Of a DNA stretch of 64,000 nt, positions 51,893 to 61,904 are shown piece after piece. Below the pieces are notes generated by a model that was not told the DNA's origin, did not search any database, and was given only the letters and a program-made list of their open reading frames with translations. Each line of letters begins with the position of its first letter. The first letter of the stretch is position 1. The position numbers and the translations under genes are program-made. The stretch spans positions 2,666,001 through 2,730,000 of the forward strand of contig LT549889.1 of assembly GCA_900078775.1 (NCBI GenBank), given 5' to 3'. The stretch comes from Mycolicibacterium aurum. Its GTDB lineage: Bacteria; Actinomycetota; Actinomycetes; Mycobacteriales; Mycobacteriaceae.

Positions 51893-52813
51893 GTGCCCGA
51901 AAACTCTGTGCTCGCGCTGCTTGCCCCCGGACAGGGCTCGCAGACCCCCGGCATGCTCAGCCCGTGGCTGGAGCTGCCCGGGGCCGCCGACCGTCTCGCC
52001 ACCTGGTCGCAGATCAGCGGACTGGACCTGGTCCGCCTCGGCACCACGGCGACCGCCGAGGAGATCACCGACACCGCCGTGACCCAGCCGCTGGTGGTCG
52101 CCGCGACGCTGCTCGCCCATGAGGAGGCCACCCGCCGCGGGGTGCTGTCCGGTGATGCCGTCGTGGCCGGGCATTCGGTCGGCGAGATCGCCGCCTACGC
52201 CATCGCCGGCGTCATCTCCGCCGACGACGCCGTCAAGCTGGCCGCCACCCGTGGTGCGGAGATGGCCAAGGCCTGCGCCGCCGAACCCACCGGTATGGCC
52301 GCGGTGCTCGGCGGCGAAGAGGCCGATGTACTCGAAGCGCTCGATCGCCTCGACCTGATCCCGGCCAACCGCAACGCCGCCGGCCAGATCGTCGCCGCCG
52401 GTGCGGTCGCCGCGCTGGAGAAGCTGGCCGAGGATCCGCCGGCCAAGGCCCGGGTCCGCGTGCTGGCCACCGCCGGCGCGTTCCACACCCACTACATGGC
52501 CTCCGCCGCCGAGGGCTACTCCGCCGCCGCGGCCGAGGTGGCCACCCATGAGCCGACCGCGACGCTGTTGTCCAACGCAGACGGCAAGCCGGTCGCCGAC
52601 GCCGCCGACGCCATGGCCAAGCTGGTCGCCCAGATGACCCGGCCGGTGCGCTGGGACCTGTGCAGCGAGACGCTGCGCGGCATGGGCGTGCGGGCCATCG
52701 TCGAGTTCCCGCCCGCGGGCACCCTGGTCGGTATCGCCAAGCGCGAACTGAAGGGCACCCCGACCAAGCCGGTCAAGGCTCCCGAAGACCTGGACGCGCT
52801 CGCCGAGCTGTAG
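51893..52813 (+). CDS. fabD: Malonyl-CoA:ACP transacylase
   Basis: 306-residue acyltransferase. GQGSQTPGM is at about residues 13-21, with nucleophile Ser95 in GHSVGE. Orthologue of Rv2243. It loads malonate onto AcpM for FAS-II elongation. GTG start. First gene of fabD-acpM-kasA-kasB-accD6. Confidence 0.96.
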   Translation: MPENSVLALLAPGQGSQTPGMLSPWLELPGAADRLATWSQISGLDLVRLGTTATAEEITDTAVTQPLVVAATLLAHEEATRRGVLSGDAVVAGHSVGEIAAYAIAGVISADDAVKLAATRGAEMAKACAAEPTGMAAVLGGEEADVLEALDRLDLIPANRNAAGQIVAAGAVAALEKLAEDPPAKARVRVLATAGAFHTHYMASAAEGYSAAAAEVATHEPTATLLSNADGKPVADAADAMAKLVAQMTRPVRWDLCSETLRGMGVRAIVEFPPAGTLVGIAKRELKGTPTKPVKAPEDLDALAEL

Positions 52814-52901
52814 TCCGGGTTGCACGCCCCACGAACGCACGACCGACAAGAACGTTCAATGCACTCCGACAGCCGGAGTGCCGTAACAAGAAGGAGCCAT
52901 T

Positions 52902-53192
52902 GTGGCCAACCAAGAAGAAATCATCGCCGGTCTCGCTGAGATCATCGAAGAGGTCACCGGCATCGAGCCCTCCGAGGTCACGATGGAGAAGTCCTTCGTC
53001 GACGACCTGGACATCGACTCGCTGTCGATGGTGGAGATCGCGGTGCAGACCGAGGACAAGTACGGCGTGAAGATCCCGGACGAGGACCTGGCCGGCCTGC
53101 GCACCGTCGGTGACGTCGTCGCCTACATCCAGAAGCTCGAGGCCGAGAACCCCGAGGCTGCCGCCGCACTGCGCGAGAAGTTCGGCCAGTGA
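52902..53192 (+). CDS. acpM: Meromycolate extension acyl carrier protein AcpM
   Basis: 96-residue acyl carrier protein, Ser40 for 4'-phosphopantetheine in [11 protein letters not shown]. Almost identical to M. tuberculosis AcpM over the core but ending at ALREKFGQ. It thus lacks most of the roughly 20-residue extension of the tuberculosis protein (115 residues). GTG start 6 nt after AAGGAG. The kasA start overlaps its stop (GTGA). Confidence 0.97.
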   Translation: MANQEEIIAGLAEIIEEVTGIEPSEVTMEKSFVDDLDIDSLSMVEIAVQTEDKYGVKIPDEDLAGLRTVGDVVAYIQKLEAENPEAAAALREKFGQ

Positions 53193-54439
53193 GCAAGCCT
53201 TCCACTGCTAATGGCGGTTTCCCGAATGTCGTGGTGACCGCTGTTACGGCGACCACTGCGCTTGCACCGGATATCGAGAGCACGTGGAAGGGTCTGCTGG
53301 CCGGCGAGAGCGGCATTCGGAAGCTCGAGGACGACTTCGTCGAGAAGTGGGACCTGGCAGCCAAGATCGGCGGCCACCTCAAGGAGCCGCTCGATCCGCT
53401 GATGTCCCGCCTCGAGCACCGGCGCATGTCGTACGTGCAGCGGATGGCCAAGTACCTCGGTAATCAGCTGTGGGAGACCGCGGGCAAGCCGGAGGTCGAT
53501 CCCGATCGCTTTGCGGTCGTGATCGGCACCGGTCTGGGTGGCGGCGAGAAGATCGTCGAGACCTACGACGCGATGAACGAGGGCGGGCCCCGCAAGGTGT
53601 CCCCGCTGGCCGTTCAGATGATCATGCCCAACGGTGCTGCCGCAGTCGTCGGCCTCGAACTCGGGGCCCGCGCCGGCGTCATCACGCCCGTTTCGGCCTG
53701 TTCGTCGGGCTCGGAGGGCATCGCCCACGCATGGCGTCAGATCGTCATGGGTGACGCCGACATCGCCGTCTGCGGTGGTGTCGAGGGTGCCATCGAGGCG
53801 CTGCCGATCGCGGCGTTCTCGATGATGCGTGCGATGTCGACCCGCAACGACGATCCGGAGGGCGCGTCGCGTCCGTTCGACAAGGATCGTGACGGGTTCG
53901 TCTTCGGCGAGGCCGGTGCGCTCATGATCATCGAGACCGAGGAGCACGCCCTGGCCCGCGGTGCCAAGCCGCTGGCCCGGGTGATGGGTGCCGGTATCAC
54001 CTCCGACGCATTCCACATGGTGGCTCCGGCCGCGGACGGCGCTCGCGCCGGCCAGGCCATGAAGCGTGCGATGGAGACCGCGGGCCTGTCGCCCAAGGAC
54101 ATCAGCCACGTCAACGCCCATGCCACCTCGACCTCGATCGGTGACGTCGCCGAGGCGAACGCCATCCGGGTCGCCGGTGTGGAGCATGCCGCGGTGTACG
54201 CGCCGAAGTCGGCCCTGGGCCACTCGATCGGCGCGGTGGGTGCCCTGGAGTCGATCCTGACGGTGCTGGCGTTGCGTGACGGCGTCATCCCGCCGACGCT
54301 CAACTACGAGACCCCCGATCCTGAGATCGATCTCGATGTTGTCGCGGGAGAGCCTCGGTACGGCGACTACCAGTACGCCATCAACAACTCGTTCGGCTTC
54401 GGCGGCCACAATGTGGCTCTGGCGTTCGGACGTTACTGA
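53189..54439 (+). CDS. kasA: Beta-ketoacyl-ACP synthase KasA
   Basis: 416-residue condensing enzyme, orthologue of Rv2245. Catalytic Cys171 is in [10 protein letters not shown], with the His pair in [11 protein letters not shown] and the Lys-containing [14 protein letters not shown]. It elongates acyl-AcpM in meromycolate synthesis and is the target of thiolactomycin-class inhibitors. The GTG start overlaps the acpM stop by 4 nt. Confidence 0.97.
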   Translation: MSKPSTANGGFPNVVVTAVTATTALAPDIESTWKGLLAGESGIRKLEDDFVEKWDLAAKIGGHLKEPLDPLMSRLEHRRMSYVQRMAKYLGNQLWETAGKPEVDPDRFAVVIGTGLGGGEKIVETYDAMNEGGPRKVSPLAVQMIMPNGAAAVVGLELGARAGVITPVSACSSGSEGIAHAWRQIVMGDADIAVCGGVEGAIEALPIAAFSMMRAMSTRNDDPEGASRPFDKDRDGFVFGEAGALMIIETEEHALARGAKPLARVMGAGITSDAFHMVAPAADGARAGQAMKRAMETAGLSPKDISHVNAHATSTSIGDVAEANAIRVAGVEHAAVYAPKSALGHSIGAVGALESILTVLALRDGVIPPTLNYETPDPEIDLDVVAGEPRYGDYQYAINNSFGFGGHNVALAFGRY

Positions 54440-54464
54440 GGTAACCAAGAAAGACCAGTAGCAG

Positions 54465-55733
54465 ATGGTGGGGAACGGCTTGAACAAGCTGTCTACGGGG
54501 AACGGTCTACCCAACGTGGTCGTCACTGGCGTCGCCATGACGACCGCGTTGGCGACCGACGCCGAAACGACGTGGAAGAAGCTGCTCGCCGGCGAGAGCG
54601 GTATCCGCAAGCTCGAAGACGACTTCATCGACCTGTATGACCTGCCGGTGCGAATCGGTGGCCATCTGCTCGAGGACTTCGACGGCGAGCTGACCAAGGT
54701 GGAGCTTCGCAGGTTGTCCTACCTGCAGAAGATGGCCATCGTGGTCAGCCGCCGGGCTTGGGCCGACGCCGGCGAACCCGAGGTCGATCCGCGACGCCTG
54801 ATGGTGTCGATGGGTACCGGCATGGGTTCCTCGGAAGAACTGGTCTTCGCCTACGACGGGATGCGCAGCAAGGGTCTGCGAGCGGTCTCACCGCTCGTGG
54901 TCCAGAAGTTCATGCCGAATGCCGCAGCCGCGGCCGTCGGCCTGGAGCGCCGCGCGCGCGCCGGGGTGAACACCGTGATCTCGGCGTGCGCATCCGGTTC
55001 GGAGGCCGTCGCCAACGCCTGGCGTCAGATCGTCTTCGGCGAGGCCGACATCGCCATCTGCGGTGGTGTGGAGACCAAGATCGAGGCGGTGCCCATCGCC
55101 GGCTTCGCCCAGATGCGGATCGTGCTGTCCAACAGCAACGACGACCCGCAGGGCGCCTGCAAGCCGTTCGACCGGGACCGCAACGGTTTCGTCTTCGGTG
55201 AGGGTGGCGCGCTGATGGTCATCGAGACCGAGGAGCACGCCAAGGCCCGCGGGGCCAACATCCTGGCCCGCATCATGGGCGCCAGCGTCACCTCCGACGG
55301 CTACCACATCGTGGCCCCGGACCCCAACGGGGAACAGGCCGGCTACGCCATGACCCGCGCCATCGAACTGGCCGGGTTGGCACCCTCGGACATCGACCAT
55401 GTCAACGCGCACGCCACCGGCACCAACGTCGGTGACGTGGCCGAGGGCTACGCCATCAACAATGCGATGAAGGGGCACAAGCCGGCGGTGTACGCACCGA
55501 AGTCCGCGCTGGGCCACTCGGTCGGCGCGGTCGGGGCGGTGGAGAGCATCCTCACCGTCCTCGCCTTGCGCGACGGGATCATTCCGCCCACCCTGAATCT
55601 CAAGAATCTTGATCCAGAGATCGATCTGGATGTCGTGGCTGGCGAGTCGCGTCCCGGAGACTACAAGTACGCGATCAACAATTCGTTCGGATTCGGTGGG
55701 CACAATGTCGCGCTCACCTTCGGAAAATACTGA
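54465..55733 (+). CDS. kasB: Beta-ketoacyl-ACP synthase KasB
   Basis: 422-residue paralogue of KasA, orthologue of Rv2246. Catalytic Cys175 is in [10 protein letters not shown], with His in [11 protein letters not shown] and HSVGAVGA. It extends meromycolate chains to full length. The N-terminus is shorter than in M. tuberculosis KasB; ATG 54465 used, and the TTG at 54480 is an alternative. It lies 25 bp after kasA. Confidence 0.96.
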   Translation: MVGNGLNKLSTGNGLPNVVVTGVAMTTALATDAETTWKKLLAGESGIRKLEDDFIDLYDLPVRIGGHLLEDFDGELTKVELRRLSYLQKMAIVVSRRAWADAGEPEVDPRRLMVSMGTGMGSSEELVFAYDGMRSKGLRAVSPLVVQKFMPNAAAAAVGLERRARAGVNTVISACASGSEAVANAWRQIVFGEADIAICGGVETKIEAVPIAGFAQMRIVLSNSNDDPQGACKPFDRDRNGFVFGEGGALMVIETEEHAKARGANILARIMGASVTSDGYHIVAPDPNGEQAGYAMTRAIELAGLAPSDIDHVNAHATGTNVGDVAEGYAINNAMKGHKPAVYAPKSALGHSVGAVGAVESILTVLALRDGIIPPTLNLKNLDPEIDLDVVAGESRPGDYKYAINNSFGFGGHNVALTFGKY

Positions 55734-55786
55734 CGGAAGTACCCGAAGGCGCCGGTCACCATCCGACGCGTAACCAGGAGGACTGG

Positions 55787-57208
55787 ATGACCATCATGGC
55801 TCCCGAAGCGGCCGCCGAGTCGCTCGACCCGCGCGATCCGCTGCTGCGTCTGAAGACATTCTTCGACGACGGCAGCGTCTCGTTGCTGCACGAGCGCGAC
55901 AAGTCCGGTGTGCTGGCGGCCGCCGGCACCGTCAACGGCGTGCGGACCATCGCGTTCTGCACCGACGGCACCGTCATGGGTGGCGCGATGGGCATCGAGG
56001 GATGCGCGCACATCGTCAACGCCTACGACGTCGCCATCGAGGAGCAGAGCCCGATCGTGGGCATCTGGCACTCCGGTGGTGCGCGGCTGGCCGAGGGCGT
56101 CAAGGCGCTGCACGCGGTCGGCCTGGTCTTCGAGGCCATGATCCGGGCCTCGGGCTACATTCCGCAGATCTCGGTCGTGGTGGGCTTCGCCGCCGGCGGC
56201 GCCGCCTACGGTCCCGCGCTGACCGACGTCATCGTGATGGCCCCGGACAGCAAGGTTTTCGTCACCGGCCCCGACGTGGTGCGCAGCGTGACCGGCGAGG
56301 ACGTCGACATGGTGTCCCTCGGCGGCCCGGAGGCCCATCACAAGAAGTCCGGTGTCTGCCACATCGTCGCCGACGATGAGCTCGACGCCTACGAGCGCGG
56401 CCGCCGCCTGGTCGGATTGTTCTGCCAGCAGGGCCATTTCGACCGCAGCAAGGCCGAGGCCGGCGATGTCGACCTCAAGGCCCTGATGCCGGAATCGGCA
56501 CGCCGTGCCTACGACGTGCACCCGATCGTCGAGGCGCTGCTGGACGAGGATTCCCACTTCGATGAGTTCCAGTCCCGCTGGGCCCCGTCCATCGTGGTCG
56601 GCCTGGGCCGGCTGGCCGGCCGGACCGTGGGCGTCATCGCCAACAACCCGCTCCGCCTGGGCGGCTGCCTGAACTCCGAGAGCGCCGAGAAGTCGGCACG
56701 TTTCGTGCGCCTGTGCGATGCCTTCGGCATCCCGCTGGTGGTCGTGGTGGACGTGCCCGGCTACCTGCCCGGTGTGGATCAGGAGTGGGGCGGCGTGGTG
56801 CGCCGCGGTGCCAAGCTGCTGCACGCGTTCGGTGAGGCCACCGTCCCGCGCGTCACGCTGGTGACCCGCAAGATCTACGGCGGTGCCTACATCGCGATGA
56901 ACTCGCGCTCCCTCGGTGCCACCAAGGTGTTCGCCTGGCCGGAGGCCGAGGTCGCCGTGATGGGCGCCAAGGCCGCGGTCGGCATCCTGCACAAGCGCAA
57001 GCTGGCCGCCGCCGCCGATGACGAGCGCGAAGCCCTGCACGAGGAACTGGCCGCCGAGCACGAGCGGATCGCCGGCGGCGTGGACAGCGCCATCGAGATC
57101 GGCGTGGTGGACGCCAAGATCGATCCCGCGCACACCCGCAGCGTGATCACCCAGGCGCTGGCCGAGGCGCCCGCGCGGCGCGGCCGGCACAAGAACATCC
57201 CGCTGTAG
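55787..57208 (+). CDS. accD6: Acetyl/propionyl-CoA carboxylase beta subunit AccD6
   Basis: 473-residue carboxyltransferase, orthologue of Rv2247. The first crotonase-fold half has the oxyanion glycines GGARLAEGV and GFAAGGAAYGPAL. The second half has VDVPGYLPGVDQEWGG and YGGAYIAMNSRSLG. It makes malonyl-CoA for FabD/FAS-II together with an AccA3-type alpha chain encoded elsewhere. ATG follows AGGAGG. Last gene of the FAS-II operon, followed by a long terminator hairpin. Confidence 0.96.
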   Translation: MTIMAPEAAAESLDPRDPLLRLKTFFDDGSVSLLHERDKSGVLAAAGTVNGVRTIAFCTDGTVMGGAMGIEGCAHIVNAYDVAIEEQSPIVGIWHSGGARLAEGVKALHAVGLVFEAMIRASGYIPQISVVVGFAAGGAAYGPALTDVIVMAPDSKVFVTGPDVVRSVTGEDVDMVSLGGPEAHHKKSGVCHIVADDELDAYERGRRLVGLFCQQGHFDRSKAEAGDVDLKALMPESARRAYDVHPIVEALLDEDSHFDEFQSRWAPSIVVGLGRLAGRTVGVIANNPLRLGGCLNSESAEKSARFVRLCDAFGIPLVVVVDVPGYLPGVDQEWGGVVRRGAKLLHAFGEATVPRVTLVTRKIYGGAYIAMNSRSLGATKVFAWPEAEVAVMGAKAAVGILHKRKLAAAADDEREALHEELAAEHERIAGGVDSAIEIGVVDAKIDPAHTRSVITQALAEAPARRGRHKNIPL

Positions 57209-57220
57209 ATCTTTTTAGAT

Positions 57221-57263
57221 TTCGGCGCGTTCACGTTCGCTCAGCGAATGTGAACGCGCCGAA
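57221..57263. terminator. FAS-II operon terminator
   Basis: 20-bp stem with one G-T mismatch: arms begin TTCGGCGCGTTCACGTTCGC (57221-57240) and end GAACGCGCCGAA (57252-57263), loop TCA. A CTTTTTAG lies on the left side, so it can also serve the convergent glpD1. Confidence 0.9.
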
Positions 57264-57280
57264 TTCGTTTGTGGGGGGCG

Positions 57281-58804
57281 CTAACCGGTGAACTCGGCGG
57301 CGGTGGCCTGCACCCGGTCCCGGTCCTCGGCTACCAGCCCGATCCGGGTGCGCCGGTCCAGGATGTCGGCGACGTCCAGTGCGCCCTCGTGGCTGACGGC
57401 GTACTCGAATTCGGCACGGATCACGTCGATCCCGTCGGCCACCGGGTCGGTCGGCCGCTCACAGGTGGCCCGCGCGATCACATTGGGCGCCTCCGCGCCG
57501 TATCGCGCCACCAGTGCGGACGGCAGGTCGTGGGCGGTGCGCAGGGTGGCGACCGGATTGGCGGGCGCACCGACCAACGGCAGGTTGCGGGTGCGGCACG
57601 GCGCCGCGGCCAGCCCACGCATCGCCACCGCCCGGTCCACGACATCCTCGGCCATGTACCGGTATTCGGTGAGCTTGCCGCCGATCACGCTGATCACCCC
57701 GCTGCCCGATTCGGTGACCGCGTGCTCGCGGGACAGATCCGCGGTGTCACCCTCGTTCTCGATCAGCGGTCGCAGTCCGGCGTACCGGCCCCGCACGTCG
57801 GCCGGCGTCAGCGCGGTGTCCAGTGCGGTGTTGACGGTGTCGAGCAGGAACGTCTCCTCGGCCGGGGTGGGTTGCGGCACATCGGGAATGGGCCCCGGCG
57901 CGTCCTCGTCGGTGAGGCCGAGGTAGACCCGGCCCAGCTGTTCTGGCATGGCGAAGACGAACCTGTTGAGCGCGCCCGGGATCGGGACCGTCAGCGCCGC
58001 GGTCGGATGGCCGAAGGCGGCGGCGTCGAACACCAGATGGGTGCCCCGACTGGGGCGCAGCCGGATCGACGGGTCCACCTCCCCCGCCCACACCCCGGCG
58101 GCATTGACCACCGCGCGGGCCCGGATCCGCAGGGTCTGCCCGGTCAGCTCGTCGCGCAACTGGACCGAATCACCTTGTGCGTCAAGGGCGGCCACCCGGG
58201 TCAGCACGACGGCACCGTGTTGGGCGGCGGTGCGGGCCACCGCGGTGACCAGCCGGGCGTCGTCGATCAGCTGACCGTCGTAGGCCAGGAAGGCGCCGTC
58301 GAGTCCGGCGCGCCGCACGGTCGGCGCCAGCGCCACGGCACGGTCGGCGTCCACCCGCGACGACCGTGGCAGCACGGTCGCCGGGGTACCCGCCAGCCGG
58401 CGCAGGCCGTCACCGGCCAGGAACCCGGTGCGCACCAGCGCCCGGGAGGCGCGGTTCATACCGGGCAGCAGTGGCACCAGCTGCGGCATCGCCGAGACGA
58501 GGTGAGGCGCGTTGCGGGTCATCAGGATCCCGCGTTCGATGGCGCTGCGCCGGGCGATGCCGACATTGCCGGTGGCCAGGTAGCGCAGCCCGCCGTGCAC
58601 CAGCTTGGAGCTCCACCGGCTGGTGCCGAACGCCAGGTCGTGCTTCTCCACCAGCACCACACGCAGCCCGCGGGTGGCCGCGTCCAGCGCGATGCCGGTG
58701 CCGGTGATGCCGCCGCCGATCACCAGCACGTCGACCGGGTCACCGTCGCCGAGCGCGGTGAGTTCGGCGGCGCGGCGGGCGGCGTTGAGCGCGCTTCCGG
58801 TCAT
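57281..58804 (-). CDS. glpD1: Glycerol-3-phosphate dehydrogenase GlpD1
   Basis: 507-residue FAD-dependent glycerol-3-phosphate dehydrogenase, orthologue of Rv2249c. The FAD dinucleotide motif is at residues 30-37 (GGGITGTG). It also has GTSRWSSKLVHGGLRYL and SVIGGKLTEYRYMAEDV. It oxidises glycerol-3-phosphate to dihydroxyacetone phosphate at the membrane. The ATG overlaps the stop of the upstream TetR gene by 4 nt, so that regulator is in its operon. Confidence 0.95.
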   Translation of the reverse strand: MTGSALNAARRAAELTALGDGDPVDVLVIGGGITGTGIALDAATRGLRVVLVEKHDLAFGTSRWSSKLVHGGLRYLATGNVGIARRSAIERGILMTRNAPHLVSAMPQLVPLLPGMNRASRALVRTGFLAGDGLRRLAGTPATVLPRSSRVDADRAVALAPTVRRAGLDGAFLAYDGQLIDDARLVTAVARTAAQHGAVVLTRVAALDAQGDSVQLRDELTGQTLRIRARAVVNAAGVWAGEVDPSIRLRPSRGTHLVFDAAAFGHPTAALTVPIPGALNRFVFAMPEQLGRVYLGLTDEDAPGPIPDVPQPTPAEETFLLDTVNTALDTALTPADVRGRYAGLRPLIENEGDTADLSREHAVTESGSGVISVIGGKLTEYRYMAEDVVDRAVAMRGLAAAPCRTRNLPLVGAPANPVATLRTAHDLPSALVARYGAEAPNVIARATCERPTDPVADGIDVIRAEFEYAVSHEGALDVADILDRRTRIGLVAEDRDRVQATAAEFTG

Positions 58805-59391
58805 GGCTGCAGGTATCCGTTCAGCGCGTGCGCGAGTTCGTCGGCCAGGGCGTCGCCGCTCAGGATCGGTTCGACCATCTGCGCGGACTGCACGGTGGAC
58901 TGGGTGATGAGCAGGCACATCGCCGCCAGCCGGCGCGGGTCGCCGGCCCGTACGCTGCCGTCCCGCTGGGCCCGTGCGATCTGCCCGGCGACCGCGTCGA
59001 GCAGGATCTGCTGGCTGGTGCCGAGCCGTTCGGCGATGTAGACCATCGCGAGTTCGGGGGCGTTGTGCAGCACCGCCATCACGATCTCGTCGTGCTGTAG
59101 CCGGTCGGCGACGGCGACGATGCGGCCGACCAGCGCCGCGCGTCCGGGTTCGCGGTCGCCTGCGTCGTCGAGCACCCGGACCACCCGGGAGGTGAGCAGC
59201 GCGGCGAGGATCGCATTCGTGTCCGGCCAGCGGCGATACACCGTGGGGCGGCTGACGCCGGCGCGGCGCGCGATCTCGGCCAGGGTGACCCGGTCGATGC
59301 CGTAGGCGAGCACGCAGGCCGCCGCGGCGTCCAGGATCCGGTCCTGCACGGCGTCGGCGCCCCCTTCGGGCGTCTCGTTACTGATTGACAT
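58801..59391 (-). CDS. TetR-family regulator (Rv2250c orthologue)
   Basis: 196-residue TetR protein. The N-terminal HTH is RVTLAEIARRAGVSRPTVYRRWPD (about residues 35-58). The C-terminal domain is a typical ligand pocket. Start ATG 59391. Probable autoregulator, also controlling co-transcribed glpD1 and the divergent FAD-linked oxidase, whose start is only 20 bp away; ligand unknown. Confidence 0.9.
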   Translation of the reverse strand: MSISNETPEGGADAVQDRILDAAAACVLAYGIDRVTLAEIARRAGVSRPTVYRRWPDTNAILAALLTSRVVRVLDDAGDREPGRAALVGRIVAVADRLQHDEIVMAVLHNAPELAMVYIAERLGTSQQILLDAVAGQIARAQRDGSVRAGDPRRLAAMCLLITQSTVQSAQMVEPILSGDALADELAHALNGYLQP

Positions 59392-59409
59392 GATATGTAA
59401 GACTGTAAC
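59377..59409. promoter_or_regulatory. Candidate TetR operator in the overlapping divergent start region
   Basis: GTTAC (59377-59381) and GTAAC (59405-59409) face each other across both gene starts, around an AT-rich 23-bp core. The divergent genes start 20 bp apart, so the promoters must lie inside coding DNA, or the transcripts are leaderless. Confidence 0.45.
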
Positions 59410-59411
59410 GC

Positions 59412-61013
59412 ATGACGCAAGCCGGCACCGAACTACAGCCCCCGATGAAGTGGAACGCCTGGGGTGACCCACAGGCCGCCAGACCGCTGTCCGACGGCAT
59501 CAAGGCACTGCTGAAGCAGGCGCTGGGCGTGGCGGGCCCGGCGGGGCCGGATCTGGACATCACCGATGTCCGGGTACGGCCGTCCGCGCTGGCCGACGCC
59601 GACCGGCAGGCCCTTGCGGACGCGATCGGCGCACCGTACTGCCGTGTCGACGATCAGAGCCGGCTGTTACGCGCCGGCGGTAAGTCGACGCTGGACCTGT
59701 TGCGCCGCAAGGACACCGGCGTCCAGGACGCACCGGATGCCGTGTTGATCCCGGCCGACGAGAACGAGGTGGCCACGATCCTGCGCATCTGCACCGAACG
59801 CCGGATCGCGGTGGTCCCGTTCGGCGGCGGCACCAGCGTGGTCGGCGGCCTCGACCCCGAACGCGGGGCCTTCGCCGCCGTCGTCTCGCTGGACCTGCGC
59901 CGCCTGGACGCCCTGCACCGTCTCGACGAGGTGTCCGGGGAGGCCGAACTCGGCGCCGGGGTCACCGGCCCCCGCGCCGAGGAACTGCTCGTGGCCCGCG
60001 GCTTCTCGCTCGGACACTTCCCGCAGAGTTTCCAGTTCGCCACCATCGGCGGGTTCGCCGCCACCCGGTCCTCCGGCCAGGACTCCGCCGGGTACGGCCG
60101 CTTCGACGATATGGTTCGCGGCCTGCGGGTGGTCACCCCCGCCGGGGTGCTCGACCTGGGCCGGGCCCCGGCTTCGGCGGCCGGGCCGGACCTGCGCCAG
60201 CTGATCGTCGGGTCCGAGGGCGTGTTCGGCGTCATCACCAGCGTGCGGGTGCGGGTCCATCCGGTATCGCAGTCCACCCGCTATGAGGCCTGGTCGTTCC
60301 CCGACTTCGGCACCGGCGCCGACGCGCTGCGGGCGGTCGTGCAGACCGGGACCGGCCCGACCGTGATCCGGTTGTCCGACGAGGCGGAGACCGGGGTGAA
60401 CCTGGCCACCACCGAGAACATCGGCGAGCAGAGCATCACCGGTGGATGCCTGGCGATCACCGTGTTCGAGGGCAGCCCGGCGCACACCGAGAGCCGGCAC
60501 GCCGAGACCGCCGCGCTGCTGCGGGCACACGGCGGCACCTCGCTGGGCGAGGCCCCGGCGCGCAACTGGGAACACGGCCGGTTCGGCGCGCCGTACCTGC
60601 GGGACTCTCTGCTGTCGGCGGGCGCGCTGTGCGAGACGTTGGAGACCGCCACCAACTGGGCAGGCGTGCCCGCGCTCAAGGCCGCGGTGACCGCGGCGCT
60701 GACCGAAGCGCTGGGACAGGCCCTGGTGATGTGCCATATTTCGCATGTGTACCCCACCGGCGCGTCGCTGTACTTCACCGTCGTCGCCGCCCAACAGGAC
60801 GATCCGATCCAGCAGTGGCGCCGCGCCAAGGCGGCCGCCTCGGATGCCATGGTGCGCACCGGGGCGACCATCACCCACCATCATGCGGTCGGCGCGGATC
60901 ACCGGCCGTGGATGGCCGCCGAGATCGGCGACCTCGGGCTGGACGTCCTGCGGACGGTCAAGGCCCGGCTGGATCCCGCCGGAATCCTGAACCCGGGCAA
61001 GCTGATTCCATGA
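59412..61013 (+). CDS. FAD-linked oxidase, alkyl-DHAP synthase-like (Rv2251 orthologue)
   Basis: 533-residue PCMH-type flavoprotein. FAD-binding segments are VVPFGGGTSVVGG (about residues 135-147) and FPQSFQFATIGGFAATRSSGQDSAGYG. The C-terminal catalytic HHH is in THHHAVG and the ending is DPAGILNPGKLIP. The family includes alkyldihydroxyacetonephosphate synthase and D-lactate/glycolate-type oxidases. Divergent from TetR-glpD1 and coupled to a lipid kinase gene, it may act in glycerolipid or ether-lipid metabolism; this is inference. Confidence 0.92.
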   Translation: MTQAGTELQPPMKWNAWGDPQAARPLSDGIKALLKQALGVAGPAGPDLDITDVRVRPSALADADRQALADAIGAPYCRVDDQSRLLRAGGKSTLDLLRRKDTGVQDAPDAVLIPADENEVATILRICTERRIAVVPFGGGTSVVGGLDPERGAFAAVVSLDLRRLDALHRLDEVSGEAELGAGVTGPRAEELLVARGFSLGHFPQSFQFATIGGFAATRSSGQDSAGYGRFDDMVRGLRVVTPAGVLDLGRAPASAAGPDLRQLIVGSEGVFGVITSVRVRVHPVSQSTRYEAWSFPDFGTGADALRAVVQTGTGPTVIRLSDEAETGVNLATTENIGEQSITGGCLAITVFEGSPAHTESRHAETAALLRAHGGTSLGEAPARNWEHGRFGAPYLRDSLLSAGALCETLETATNWAGVPALKAAVTAALTEALGQALVMCHISHVYPTGASLYFTVVAAQQDDPIQQWRRAKAAASDAMVRTGATITHHHAVGADHRPWMAAEIGDLGLDVLRTVKARLDPAGILNPGKLIP

Positions 61014-61900
61014 TCGGCCGGGTCACCGTCCTGACCAACCCGGCGTCGGGGCACGGCAGCGCCCCGCACGCCGCGGAGCGGGCGATCACCCGGCTGCACC
61101 GCCGCGGGATCGACGTGGTGGCCATCGCCGGCCGCGACGCCACCCACGCCCGCGAACTCGTGGAGGGTGCCCTGGAAAGCGGGATGGACGCGCTGGTGGT
61201 GGTCGGCGGTGACGGCATCGTGTCGCTGGCGCTGCAGGTGCTGGCGGGCTCCGACACCCCGCTGGGCATCATCCCGTCCGGCACCGGCAACGACCATGCC
61301 CGCGAATTCGGTATCCCCACAGGCGATCCGGAGGCCGCGGCGGACGTGATCGCCGACGGCACGGTGAAGCGGATCGACCTGGGTCTGATCACCGGCGCGG
61401 ACGGCACCCACCGCTATTTCGGCACCGTGATGGCCGCCGGTTTCGACTCGCTGGTCACCGACCGGACCAACCGGATGCGGTGGCCGCACGGGCGGATGCG
61501 CTACAACCTCGCCATGATCGCCGAGATCTCCAAATTACGGTTGCTGCCGTTCCGCCTGGTCTTCGACGGCGAGGAGGTGGTCACCGACCTGACACTGGCG
61601 ACCCTGGGCAACACCCGAAGTTACGGCGGCGGCATGCTGATCTGTCCGGGCGCGGACCCGACCGACGGGATGCTGGACGTGACCATGGTGGCCTCGGCGT
61701 CCCGCACCAAGTTGATCCGGTTGTTCCCCACCGTGTTCAAGGGCACCCACGTCCACCTCGACGAGGTGACCACCCGACGGGCGCGCACCATCGAGGTCGA
61801 CTGCCCGGGAATCACGGCGTACGCCGACGGTGAGTACGTCTGCCCGCTGCCGGTGACGGTCTCGGCGGTGCCCGGTGCGCTGAACATCCTGGTGCCCTGA
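61010..61900 (+). CDS. Diacylglycerol kinase (Rv2252 orthologue)
   Basis: 296-residue lipid kinase. The nucleotide motif GGDG is at 66-69, with P-S-G-T-G-N-D at about 92-98. The C-terminal beta domain ends in DGEYVCPLPVTVSAVPGALNILVP. It phosphorylates diacylglycerol or related lipids, and the M. tuberculosis orthologue contributes to phosphatidylinositol mannoside synthesis. The ATG overlaps the upstream stop by 4 nt. Confidence 0.93.
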   Translation: MIGRVTVLTNPASGHGSAPHAAERAITRLHRRGIDVVAIAGRDATHARELVEGALESGMDALVVVGGDGIVSLALQVLAGSDTPLGIIPSGTGNDHAREFGIPTGDPEAAADVIADGTVKRIDLGLITGADGTHRYFGTVMAAGFDSLVTDRTNRMRWPHGRMRYNLAMIAEISKLRLLPFRLVFDGEEVVTDLTLATLGNTRSYGGGMLICPGADPTDGMLDVTMVASASRTKLIRLFPTVFKGTHVHLDEVTTRRARTIEVDCPGITAYADGEYVCPLPVTVSAVPGALNILVP

Positions 61901-61904
61901 GCTC

